A stretch of 64,000 bases of DNA from Cladocopium goreaui (lineage: Eukaryota; Sar; Dinophyceae; Suessiales; Symbiodiniaceae), in contig CAMXCT020000376.1 of assembly GCA_947184155.2 (NCBI GenBank), positions 62,001-126,000 on the forward strand, given 5' to 3'. The translations under genes and the position numbers were made by a program. Positions 31,157 through 41,950 of this stretch are shown here, piece by piece (position 1 is the stretch's first letter; each line of letters begins with the position of its first letter). Under the pieces are notes generated by a model. That model had not been told where the DNA came from. It searched no databases and saw only the letters and a list, made by a program, of their open reading frames with translations.

Positions 31157-33940
31157 ATGATGTCCAAGCGCATTTTGCCCGTGGCTTTGTTGGTGCTGGC
31201 CCTCCGTCAGCTCACGACCTTTGTGCCATCCCCAAGCAACGTGCCACGTGTGCAGCCGCAGATGCGACAGGCAGAGGTGCGGCTGGTTGGTCAACCCCAA
31301 CATGATGCTGAAGAACTTCGATTTATATCGATCTACCCTCTGGTAATTTAACAGTTTGCTATTGAAAATGGCCATAGAATGCCATAGAAATAGTGAGTTT
31401 TCCCATTAAAAATGGTGATTTTCCATAGTTATGTATAGTTATGTTAGTTTACCAGAGGGTATCATTATTGAATAGTTGGATTGTACATGATTGTACGCAT
31501 TTTTTTGGGGCGGAGGGTGATATACTATATAAGACTATATATAGATCTATATAGTATAGTTATGTATAGTTGTTCTTACTTATGACCCTTGATATGATTG
31601 ACAGAAATTGGGATTGCATCAACAAAGATGTGCTGCAACATGTCAAAGCTATGGATTTACCAAAGGTTTTCCCAATTGTTGTTCCAAGTCTTCTGTGTTT
31701 CCTCAGATTTTTAAGTTTTCACCATTTGTTCACCGGGTCTTCTTCGATCTTGCTCAGTTTTCCACGATCTTGCTCAGTTTTCCACGATCTTGCTCAGTTT
31801 TCCACCATTTTTCCAGCATGTTCTACTATTTTTCCCTTCCCACCATTTTCCTACCATTTTCCCCCAAGTTTTGCCCTGTTTTTGGCCTTGACCTCCCCCG
31901 CAGGTGGCCCTGGTCTCCACAGGCCTCGCGATGACCAACGCCCAAGCGGCGCTGGCCACGTGGGGCGAGGGCAGCGAACCGGGGCAGAACATCGACCCGG
32001 ACTCCACGGAGTACTACAACCGTCACTGGGTGACCATAGGAGAAGCCATTGGATTTATGAGGTCTACTATTGTATCATATATATCATTGAATTATAGTAT
32101 TGTACTATATATAAATATAAATATATGTATATATATATATTAATATTGTACTATATTGTAGATTACAGTATTGGCATTATTAATAGTGTATCATATATCA
32201 TTGTAGTAGACCATTGTATCTATGATATACTATATTGTATAATATTGTAATTACCATTGTACGATTGTATACTATATTACTATATTGTACTTTATCATTA
32301 TAAGTAATACGACAACCGTTACTGGCAGATTTCTGATGAATTGATGATGGTTAGTGGCGATGATTATTTTTAAGATAGTGATATATAAATATATATTATA
32401 TATATATATTGATAAACCGTCACTGGGTGATGCAATAGGAGGACCATAGGAGACACTGTCCCATTGGATTTATGATATATTTTATTGTACTATAATATGT
32501 TCATTGTACATATGTACCTCATTCTACTATGATATTCTTGTACCATGTTGTACTATAAGATTATAATTATAGTACTACAACCGTCACTGTGTGATGCCAG
32601 GGAGACACTGCCATGGCTGGTTCTGATAATCCCAAAGAGGGTATAGTTGGTGAAAGACTTATGATGAATGATGATGGTTATTGGGATGATTATAGTTAAG
32701 ATAGTTAAGATATAAAACTATTGATAAACCCAATGCAAAGTTGTCACCATCCCCGATCCACCAACCATGGCTGGTTATGATAAATAAACATTATCCCAGT
32801 GCAAACGGGGCCCGATTAACCATACTAACCTCTATCGGGGATGGTCATGATTGGGTTTACCACTTTTATTTTCTGATATATAATGGATTTATCATATGTT
32901 CTACTATTGTATCATTGTACTATCTATATCATTATCCAATATTATATAGTCATACTACAACCGTCACTGGCTGGAGACAAAGTCATGGGATGTTTTTGTT
33001 GTTGTTGTTGTTGCTGATTGATGGGACAATTATAAACATATCAAATAAGAACGGTAATTATAATGCGTATGTATATATTTTACAAACACCAACTAGCTAA
33101 TAGAATCATATGGTTTGATTTTGGCGTTCCCCGTTTGAAGAACCCCCCCGATGTTGCCATGGGGTATGGGAATCCTTGTAGGTGCCTAGGGTAATTTTCG
33201 GGAAGTCACCACGACTTGGAAATGCAGTTCCAGTTTTAAGTGGATATATAACTATAAGTGGATATATATCCCAACTTATGGGTTAACTTATATCCCAACT
33301 ATATTATGCCATAATAAGTTGGCATAACCTTGTAACTATGGCATTTTTTTCATCCCATAAGTTTTCTGGATAACCTATAACTATGGGGTTAATCTCCCAA
33401 CTTATGGGGATTATTTCACCATGGTTCCCTGAAGTTGAAAAAGTCAAGTTCCAAACCTTCACAAAAAAAAACTGGTTGGTGGTTTGGAACATGACTTTTA
33501 TGACTTTCCATTCAGTTGAGAATGTCATAACCCCAACTGACTTTCACTCCATCATTTTGCGGAGGGGTAGGCTCAACCACCAACCAGAAAAAAACCATGG
33601 CGAAATCCATGGGAATTTCCCAGGATGACCCGAGGTGAATGTTTCACATGAAAGGAAATTCAATTCTTCAGCCATTCTTAAGCCATAAATCCATCAAGCA
33701 CTATGCTATTAAGCCATTCTTAACCCATTATTAACCCATTATAAACCCAGAAATAATCATAGATCCATTAACCACTAGTAGCCTATTAACATCTATTAAC
33801 CATTGTTAACCCTTGCCTTCAATCCTTCCCGAGGCAAAGTCTTGAACGCCACAGCCATTTGCCTCACCTTCGCCGTGTTTTTGTTCGGTTTGGTCGTGAG
33901 CCAGGCCCGAAAACTCGTGGAGAACAAGTGGCTGAACTGA
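31157..33940 (+). CDS. Plastid-targeted small thylakoid membrane protein, three exons
   Basis: Exon 1 31157-31276, exon 2 31904-32021 and exon 3 33834-33940 join in phase (AG/GTGCGG...CGCAG; AACC/GTCACT...CGAG, forming an Arg codon). The 114-residue product begins MMSKRILPVALLVLAL, a signal-peptide core, followed by TTFVPSP, the Phe-led transit motif typical of plastid-targeted preproteins in red-lineage algae. Exon 2 supplies a second hydrophobic segment ending TNAQAALA, a likely lumenal cleavage site. The mature part would be ~56 residues: an acidic N-terminus (GEGSEPGQNIDPDSTEYYNR), then one membrane span (LNATAICLTFAVFLFGLVV) and a basic tail (QARKLVENKWLN, TGA). Size and shape fit a small photosystem or cytochrome-complex subunit, but the subunit was not identified. 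ATG 31160 is an alternative start. Confidence 0.75.
31334..31461. mobile_element. MITE family A, copy 9, in intron 1 of the plastid protein gene
   Basis: TACCCTCTGGTAATTTAAC left end and TTTACCAGAGGGTA right end. The element begins 57 bp after the exon 1 donor, so it sits wholly in the intron. Confidence 0.85.
31741..31805. repeat. 20-bp tandem repeat, three copies
   Basis: Three perfect or near-perfect copies of CGATCTTGCTCAGTTTTCCA. The array belongs to a long pyrimidine-rich stretch leading to the exon 2 acceptor of the plastid protein gene. Confidence 0.85.
32309..32975. repeat. Reiterated exon 2/donor junction copies in intron 2
   Basis: The exon 2 end plus donor (CTACAACCGTCACTGGGTGA at 32014) recurs in degenerate form at about 32309 (GACAACCGTTACTGG), 32409 (AAACCGTCACTGGGTGAT), 32574 (CTACAACCGTCACTGTGTGA) and 32952 (ACTACAACCGTCACTGG). 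Downstream words such as CCATAGGAGA and CCATTGGATTTATGA are repeated with them. Confidence 0.8.
33472..33587. mobile_element. MITE family B, copy 5, in intron 2 of the plastid protein gene
   Basis: CTGGTTGGTGGTTTGGAAC left end and CAACCACCAACCAG right end, with the inner GAATGTCATAACCCCAAC. It lies about 250 bp before the exon 3 acceptor. Confidence 0.85.
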
Positions 33941-34249
33941 GCGCCTCGACCAGGGATCAAAGAACATCACTTGACAGCACAAGGTATTGAAGGTCTTGAG
34001 TTGAGGTGTTTTATCTATGTAAACAAATGTGTATATATATATATATATATTATGTTTTTTTTCTCTTTTCGGATATTATATATATAGTTCTACCATTGCT
34101 TGAAGTCTTTGGTTGTGGCGTATGGGATATATTTTGGCATGGGAATATCTCCAAATATTTTTTTCGAGCAAACTTGGCGAAACAATACAGGTCCAAATCT
34201 GGTTGGTAGTTTTAACACGTTTCAAGTTTCAAAAATGTTGTCAATGGGA

Positions 34250-34381
34250 ATTTCAGGATCCTAAAATGGAGGTACGTTAGTACCATATAAGGCCATATTT
34301 TCTGGGGATATTCCCTGAAATTTAGGCCTGAAAAAATAGGCCTTATATATGGTAGGTACCTCCAATTTAGGTTCCTGAAAT
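34250..34381. repeat. Fold-back element, family J
   Basis: Outer arms ATTTCAGGATCCTAAAATGG and its near-complement ending TAGGTTCCTGAAAT, then GGAGGTAC and CATATAAGGCC in both arms. The total length is 132 bp. It may be a distant relative of family C, which has a similar CCTAAAAT core. Confidence 0.7.
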
Positions 34382-34725
34382 GACCATTGATAACATGTTG
34401 TCCTTTCATGAATCCGTGACTGATGATTTGCTGGCCTAGTCAGTGGTCCATCTGTTGCATCAGCTTTTAGCCTCGAACTTGTCTAACTCAACAATCATCC
34501 CACTCAATAAGGCATTAGCTAAATCAGACATGGAAATTTCTCATTTATTGTAATTTACTTTTTTATTTATTTATTTAACTTCAAAAATGAGATCGTTTGA
34601 ACGTTGGATACTTCAAAATCCAGTGGTTTATCATTGGTTTTCATTATTTAAATTCCTATTTTGGTTGGGTTTACTCCATTTTTTTTAACCCAAAGAGGTC
34701 GTTTCAACTACAGAAACTTGTCGCC

Positions 34726-37700
34726 GACCCAGGTCAACCGCGGACGTCCAGCTTTTTGATCAATGCGCACACCACGGTGAGATTACGATCGTGGTGTCAT
34801 AAACCAAAACAGCGCAGAGAGAATAAAACACATGCGAAAATATGCGCTCTTGGTCAGGAAGGGTTGGAAACAAAAAAGACGTACAGAAGCACCCTGCAAA
34901 ATGGAGTTGTTTGCTTTGAAGACTTCGGACTTTCTCATCATGTTTCTCCATGAAATTGCTATATCATGGGGCATCACGTTTTTTCAAAAAACTTTTGGAC
35001 AGACTGACTCGGATGGGGAATGCTACACGACCGGGACCTCAGGTTAGATCATCATTTTCCCAATGACACAGAATTATTCAAGTTTACCGTGTAACCCATT
35101 TTCATCCCACTTGTCGATCAATTAAGAGATAATGCACATCCTCAGTTTCATGAGTTGGCCTGAAGATGTTGAAGCACCTCATTCCACCGATTCTTCCTTT
35201 GGAGGTTGCTGTCTCACGGTCTCCAAGCATCAACAATTTTCGTTGGTCTTCTTACTCTGGAAAGCTTACAACCTAATTCTGGTTGGTGGTTTGGAACATT
35301 TTTATTTTTTTCCCATGAGTACTATAGTTATATCTACCATAAACCACAGAATTCAGCCACAAAAATAAGGCAACTGAACGCTATCTTGGGGGCCCCATCC
35401 TGTATGGTTTTCCGCGATCCCTGGTAGATCCATGGATCGGCCTGTGGTTGCCGAGGACGATGATGGCACGCCCAAAAAGCCCACCACGACAGAGCCATTG
35501 AGTTCCACAGCGGCAGCGGACATCGAACGGTTTTTTTTAAACCTCACAACCATATAAAGTGCAATATATATATATAACATTTATTTTATATATTACATAA
35601 TATATATATATTGATGATTTTGGGGTTTGTCTGTAAATTGCATATGCCCTAGATTGGCCGTTTTTTGAGGGAACATCTATTGGGTTTTCCGGCTCCATCC
35701 AGCTCCATTGGTTGGGCACAAGGTGGGCCCAGTGATGTTTGTCGGTTTAGGTGATTTAATGGGATTTAATAGTGGTTTAATAGTGGTTAATAGTGGTTCA
35801 TAGTGGTTTAATGGTGGTTTAATAGTGGTTTAATAGTTGTTTAATGGTAAAACCTAGTGACTATGTACTGTATTGTTATACTTATACCTACCATGAATCA
35901 TATTTAAGTTAGTTATAAGCCAACTTAGCTATCGCGCCCACTTTGTATTTGGAGTGGGTGGAATAGCCATGTTACAAGGGCACCCTCTGTGTCCGCTTCC
36001 ATCCCATTGCAAGCATAAGATGTATCTCTTGTGGCACCGTTTGGGTATGGATGAAATGGGTGGCCCCCCAACATCCAACATGGATGCTTCAGTGCTGAAA
36101 ACACATAGAAATTCAATCACACCCCCTACAACTCCCAAGAATTACCACCCAAAATAATAGATGGTTGATTTATGTCAATTTATTGGTTGACAAGATTATT
36201 AAGAAGCGCTGATCAATTAGTCTAAAAATATCTCAGGTCTTGGATTACCTCATTTTTTTTGGGTCTATTTCGGTTCCATTTTTATCCATCTTTCACAGGG
36301 TTGCTTCAACCCCGGTGAATCATGGCCTCTTTTGGGGTGCTATCTTTTTGGAAAAGGGCGCTGATTTCAGTCTTGATTTCACCTCCATCCAATCTCCCCA
36401 TAGTCCTGATTTTTGGATGGATCAATTTTTGGAACTAAAAATCAGAATTTTCCAATCTCCTCCCATTTTCCAGGAATCTTAATTTTTGGAAAATTCCTGA
36501 TTTTTAGCTCTGGACTTCACCAGATTTCCCCCATAATCTGTCCCCAGGCTACAGTTTGGCCGAGAAATTCGCCATCGTTGGGGTTCTGGAGACCATTACC
36601 ATTGGTTCCTTGCTGGTCTTCGTGAGCACCTTGATTGTCCCGGAATGCCGGCACCAGGGTGTGGACCTGGTCAAAATGGGATATTAATAGTGGTTAATAG
36701 TGGTTAATAGTGGTTAATAGTGATTAATAGTGGGATAATAGTGGGATACCATACAGTTCGCCATGGAAAACCACCATGCTATTAATAGGTAAACCATCTA
36801 TTTCTATGGGCCATCTATACCATGGCTATTGTTAGTCATAACCAGAGGGTAGATGAGACCTTACCAAACAGGACTGGAGAATCATCTTTGTGAATCATAG
36901 AAACTTATAGAAACATCTATATAATTAATATTCATTAGTATCTATCTATTTCATCGGATTTTCATCCAACATCTTTGTGACCGGTCACCGTTGACCGAGG
37001 ACGGAGCAAGTTTCTTCAGCGAAAGGATCTGACTCCGAGGCAAGTGAACGCCACCCTCTTCGGAGCCTTCTTGTGCGCCACCCGCATGGCAGTTCTGCCA
37101 TGGCAGTGCTGGTATGGAACACAAGAGAAATAATGATCATTTACCCTCTGGTTATTCAACATAGCCATGGGAAATGGACCATTATAGATGGTTTACCTAT
37201 TAAACATGTTAAATAACCAGATGGTACCTCTGGGAACCAAAGATGGCAATGGAAGATCGTTTATACATGGGGTATTTCCCAGCTTTCTATGTTTGATTCC
37301 AGGAGGGTACATAGATTGGATCCCACATTATTATCCCAAATGAGTAGTGGGCAGTGACTTCCGGAGCAGGGAACGGTTTGAAACAAGTTCATGACAGTTT
37401 GGCTACTACGCGTGTACCATAGCTGATTCCACTGGTACCTTTGACCTTTGACCCTCAATACGAAATGGTACATACCATTCCTGGGATGCATATCCAAGTA
37501 ACCATTGCGAGATTATATTTATCCGATTTCGGTCATGAACTATCACCACCAAACTAAGTTTGAGATAGTTTGGGCATGTTCTGAGATGTTTTCAATACAA
37601 ATTTCACCAACAAAATTGGGGGATCAATTCATCTCCAAAATCGACAAGTTTCGACGAGGTTGGCACCGGTGTTTATTCTCATCCAGAAAGCATACTACGA

Positions 37701-39801
37701 CACTCTCATTGAGTTCCGCGGGCGTCTCGGCAGTGGATGGGTTTCAGGGTGGATTGATGGGTGAATGATGCTGAAAAAATATAGTTTAGATATGTTTAGA
37801 TGTGATCAAACTTGGTTAGCCAATTTTGCTCAAAATCAGGTCAGGGGCCTTTTTATGGCATTATCCAGGCTTATCCAGATAAAACACCTTCACATCTGGA
37901 TAACCCTCCCAGTTGTTGTTGGTTTCCTGATATTTTTTCGCACCTAAAAGATGTCTCATAGCTGGATATAGTACTGGTGGATTGGTACTGTTTTCAGTAC
38001 ACCAAACAGTTTTGCTTCAAATGTGAAGCTCTGAATTGGGAATAATATGGAATAATATGGGATAATTATAAGATTTATAAGTTCTATGTGACAATCATAT
38101 CCAGCTCAAGATGGATTTTCTGCAGGGCATCCGTTGTGTTTGTACTCAGTTTTCGCCATGGCTGTTGATCACTTTTTCACAATGGATCTGAATCCAAGTG
38201 GCGCTGGAAGCGTTTTCCATCGAATTCCTAGGTCAACGACTTGGACGATCTGGGGCATAGGTATGTTTTTTTCCCATTGGTTGGTTGATGAAAAAAGAGG
38301 GGTTTGAGTTTGTTTACCGAAAAAACAACAGGTTTCCATGATGATAGATGGGATTAACCAGCTCCCGGCCCCGGTAAATTCTTACCAAAAGGACATCAAA
38401 TTGCTATGAAATAGATGAGATCCGAACAGGACTGGAGAATCATTTTTGTGAATCTTAACTTGGGACTTGGGGTGGATAATTTCCAAGCAGTAACCAGCAC
38501 CAGACACACCTTGGATCGAAAATTATGCTCGCTTTTCTAAGGTTGAAACCCGAGCAACACAGCATTGGGAGCTATTTGAACCTGTCCTTGCTGTCTCCCA
38601 CGAAGTTCCTTGGTTCCTGGGGGAGATACCTATCCGGATCCATCTGGTAATCTCACATAATCTCACATAGCCATGGAACATCTCCATTCTGAAGAGGTGA
38701 AACATGTACACATTGGGCCATGTTCCATAGCTGTGTTGGTTTAGTGGAAGTTAGCCGAGATTCAGATAATGATCATTGGCTACCAAGGTGGACAATCGGA
38801 TGGGGTGAACATGGCTCACATGAGAACGGCGGTTTCAGCAGGTTTAATTTGGCCACGGTTTTGAGCAAGCTTCACTTATTGAACAGCAATATTGTTCACG
38901 CTGATTGCGTGACTGGGACAAGGTCTCTGGTGCAAGAATAAGCGGGCCAGGTGCGGGACTTTGGTTCTGATTCAAAAAATATGGTTCCAATTTTGAAACC
39001 ACTTGTTTTTTCTTGGTGGTGACTTCCAGAATATATAGATGGTTTGAGAAGTACCGAAATCGCCAAACAAAGGGAGGTCTGCCGTTACTGGACTCGGTTT
39101 TGTCTTGTTGTTGTTATCTGGTTGGTGGTTTGGAACATGAATTTTAATTTTCCATGTATTGGGAATGTCATCATCCCAACTGACGAACTCATATTTTTCA
39201 GAGGGGTAGGTCAACCACCAACCAGTTGATATATGGGATAATCTTGTCCATTGACGAACTCCATCATTTTTCAAGATGGGTAGGTTGAAACCACCAAGCA
39301 GTTATTTTTTACCTATCAAAACAGGTTCTTTTCCACAGCGAACTCAGCTATTTTTCAAGATGGTAGGTCAACCACCAACCAGTTGATATTTGTTCCACTT
39401 CAACATCCTGGATGTCATCATTCTGGGTGTTTTCGCTATGAATGAGGCCATGGCAGCTCTAGTGGAACTAGAGCTGCCATGCAGGTATGTTTCTCACTAT
39501 ACATACATATAATATACACATTATATATAATATAATATGCATAATATTTATATATATATATACTATATAAATATATTATTGTATAATATACATCATATGA
39601 CATGCATTATATTTTATTTTATATACATACTATTATATATACATGCTGTGCCTGACAGAGTGTCTATTGATTTTGGGCATTCTCCATTTCTCATTTTATG
39701 TTTGGCCCAGGTTTCACTGGGACTATGAGCAACACACCAATCCTGACGCGAAAGTGAACCCAACGCTCCATGACTCGTGGAAATGGCACGATGATGAGTA
39801 G
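34726..39801 (+). CDS. Probable multi-pass membrane protein, fragmentary exon model
   Basis: Exon-like blocks: ~34735-34776 (STADVQLFDQCAHH); 35427-35529 (MDRPVVAEDDDGTPKKPTTT then EPLSSTAAADIE); 35655-35721 (FLREHLLGFPAPSSSIGWAQ); 36549-~36670 (YSLAEKFAIVGVLETITIGS then LLVFVSTLIVPECRHQGVDL), in phase with the previous block; ~37003-37130 (LTPRQVNATLFGAFLCATR); ~37672-37740 (FILIQKAYYDTLIEFRGRLG); ~39393-39483 (FNILDVIILGVFAMNEAMAA); 39711-39801 (FHWDYEQHTNPDAKVNPTLH, ending WKWHDDE and TAG), in phase with the previous block. At least three segments are hydrophobic enough to span a membrane. No family was recognised. Introns hold family A and B elements. The blocks could belong to more than one gene; the last two clearly belong together. 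Confidence 0.4.
35279..35320. mobile_element. MITE family B, partial copy (left end only)
   Basis: CTGGTTGGTGGTTTGGAAC is present, followed by T-rich sequence; no matching right end was found. Truncated copy. Confidence 0.6.
35755..35850. repeat. Short tandem repeat TAATAGTGGTT
   Basis: About eight copies of an 10-12 bp unit close to GTTTAATAGTGGTTTAATAG, directly after the 35.65 kb exon-like block. A related GTGGTTAATAGTGGTTAATA array occurs at 36686-36745. Confidence 0.8.
36686..36745. repeat. Short tandem repeat GTGGTTAATA
   Basis: Five to six copies of GTGGTTAATA or GTGGGATAATA, starting ~15 bp after the 36.55 kb exon and abutting a family A element. Confidence 0.8.
36746..36851. mobile_element. 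MITE family A, copy 10 (left end decayed)
   Basis: The right end AGTCATAACCAGAGGGTA is intact; the left end reads ATACCATACAGTTCGCC. The inner AATAGGTAAACCATCTATTT block identifies it. Confidence 0.7.
37142..37226. mobile_element. MITE family A, copy 11 (internally deleted)
   Basis: TACCCTCTGGTTATTCAAC left end and AAATAACCAGATGGTA right end, with only ~85 bp in total. The inner right half is shortened. Confidence 0.75.
39118..39225. mobile_element. MITE family B, copy 6
   Basis: Complete copy, CTGGTTGGTGGTTTGGAAC to CAACCACCAACCAG. Remnants of one or two more copies (right halves with TTTTCAAGATGGGTAGG) follow to 39383. The last remnant ends CAACCAG just before the FNILDVIILG exon. Confidence 0.85.
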
Positions 39802-41141
39802 CAGCCAAAAAGCTGGAGTTTTCACCCCAGTGTGAATTAGTTCCATGTCAAATCGGCCAGTGTTTGGGAAATCTCAGAAATCACGAGACTTGACCATCGC
39901 TTGGCACTGGGGGATTCTTTGGGGTTGCTCGAATTCCGGGGCGTTGCTGTCCGTTTGACAGCCACCGCCGGTCTGGGATGCATCGGGCCAAAGAGTCCGA
40001 TGAGCGAGAGGTGATAAATTTGACCAATTGAGCCATCAAAAATGGGTAAAACATGGGTAAAACACCAGAATTATATGGTGGAACTCGCAATTCTGAATGT
40101 GGTTGAGGTAATTTACCTCAATTACAAGAAGAATCACAGAATGGACTAACATAGCCATGGAAAATCACCATTTTTAATAGGTAAACCATCTATAAATGGG
40201 TCATCTATTCCATGGCTATGTTAAATTACCAGAGGGTACATTCACACAGTCCCCTTCCACTGGGTTTAGTATGGAGGTCCATGGGGGGGAAGCGGGAAAA
40301 CTATGTTGTATCATGTAGTTTTCCACTTTTCGTTGGTGGGGTTCAAACTTGAGGAAACCAAGCTTCCCTGTGTTTTTTGGGAATATACTAGTACTAAGTT
40401 ATTGAGTTTCTCTGCAGATAAGATTTCTCTTGTCCAATGATTGTGGATGGCATGAAGAAGTCAGTGTGGATGGTTCAGTTGCTTGGCGGCTGGATTCCCA
40501 TGGTCTTTCTTGTCATATTCCCATTGAAGTACCCGTTCTTGCAACTTGATTCTTGTAGAACATATCCTCGTACTGAGCTGCATCGTATTTAAGCCTAAAT
40601 TACACAATAGTCAGATGAATTCAGAGATTGATCCTGTAGCGTACATATGTTTTGCACCCAACAACCAAGCAGTTTGCCACCTCGCAGTCCAAGACATAGT
40701 TCAAGGGCACAACTAAATCAAATCTACTGTAGCATACAGCAACATTTATCGACCCATTTATTGGCCGATCTTTCTTCCTCAAATCCCCATTTTTGCTCCT
40801 TGTTTGTTTAGGGGTTAAAGCCTCCAATGCCATCTTGGGAGGGGCATGAATATCATTTACCACGACAAACCAAAAGAAACTAGGATTGCGAACATGGCTT
40901 TGGATCAAAGCAGCTTGAAATACTGGTGGCATTTTAGCTAGGATTATCCCATTCGATTACTGGTTATAGGATTATCCATGATTATCCCATCCTGTAAATA
41001 ATTAGAACATGGGATTTCTTCCATCCCAGCAGGTGGGAGATCAAGCCTACCGAGTTGAGGTCACGGATAGTCACGGATAGTCACGGGGTCAGGTGACAAC
41101 GGTACAACGGTGTTCGGAAGGTAACCGAAGATGTGACAACG
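39802..41141. other. Spacer with one unassigned - strand frame
   Basis: No + strand exon with good context. A 103-codon frame on the - strand (40621-40932) reads VRNPSFFWFVVVNDIHAPPK and LDCEVANCLVVGCK. It has gene-like composition but no start, splice or neighbour evidence, so it is recorded here only as a possible remnant. Confidence 0.35.
40144..40238. mobile_element. MITE family A, copy 12
   Basis: The left part starts at ACTAACATAGCCATGG with the outer TACCCTCTGG lost; the right end TTAAATTACCAGAGGGTA is intact. Confidence 0.7.
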
Positions 41142-41252
41142 GTTGGTGGTTTCCGAAGTCATGGGGGTACCCCAAAAACAGATGCTTTCTTTCATGGAAA
41201 ATCCATCCATGAATGGATGATAGTTGGGGGTGCCTTTATTTTAGGAAATATG
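41142..41252. mobile_element. MITE family C, copy 3 (degraded)
   Basis: Left part GGGGGTACCCCAAAAACAG, inner ATCCATCCATGAATGGATGA, right part GTGCCTTTATTTTAGGAAAT then GGAGG. Divergent but recognisable against the copies at 3.3 and 4.6 kb. Confidence 0.55.
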
Positions 41253-41950
41253 GAGGTAATAACTCTAATATTATATATATCCCTGACACTCCATGCCTTG
41301 AATATAGAAGAGGACATTGAAATGTACCCTTGAGAAGAGGACATTGGAATGTAGGTTTGAGAAGAGGACATTGGGTTTATCGGAATCTATCGGAATCTAT
41401 CGGAAGGGTTTATCGGATACCTGCAGCCCTGCAGCCTGTTTTCTTCAAGTGGCTCCCCCTGATGCGGCGTGCAAATGCCAAGCGTGCGCCACTTAGTATG
41501 ACTTGTGCCTTGGAGCCTTGAGTTCTGCTTAGTTATTTGGCTGCTGCTACAGGTTCATGGGGGCAATCTTCAACAGTGGCATCAACATCTTCAAGGGATA
41601 GAGGTGCTCCACCCTGGCCTTGCAGTGATGAAGTGCATGTTTGTGCTGCCTGATGTCGAGTTGTAACGTGGTTCCTTTCTTGGCAGTGCTTGGTTGCTGA
41701 TTGTTTTGCATTTTCATTGCAGCATTTTGCTCCGGGTGGCTGTACGGGTTTTGACAAGACCTTGGGTGCCACCGTCTGGTCCTTGTTTTCTTTTGAATGT
41801 TGATGAATAGTGTGTAAATGTTGACTGATAACGATGTTGATCCAGTAATCTAAGGCCATGGATGTGCAACATGCCATGATCCAGGACAAGCTGCTTTTTT
41901 TGAACACAATCTGCATGTAATGATTCAATATGATTCATTACTATTTGCAG

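Noticed and set aside
30471-31160. Several F/S/Y-rich frames on both strands
   Set aside because: Produced by the two arms of the large inverted repeat; identical peptides on opposite strands show the artefact.
41533-41928. 131-codon - strand frame
   Set aside because: Opposite to the host gene direction, with no motifs and competing + strand exon candidates of equal quality.
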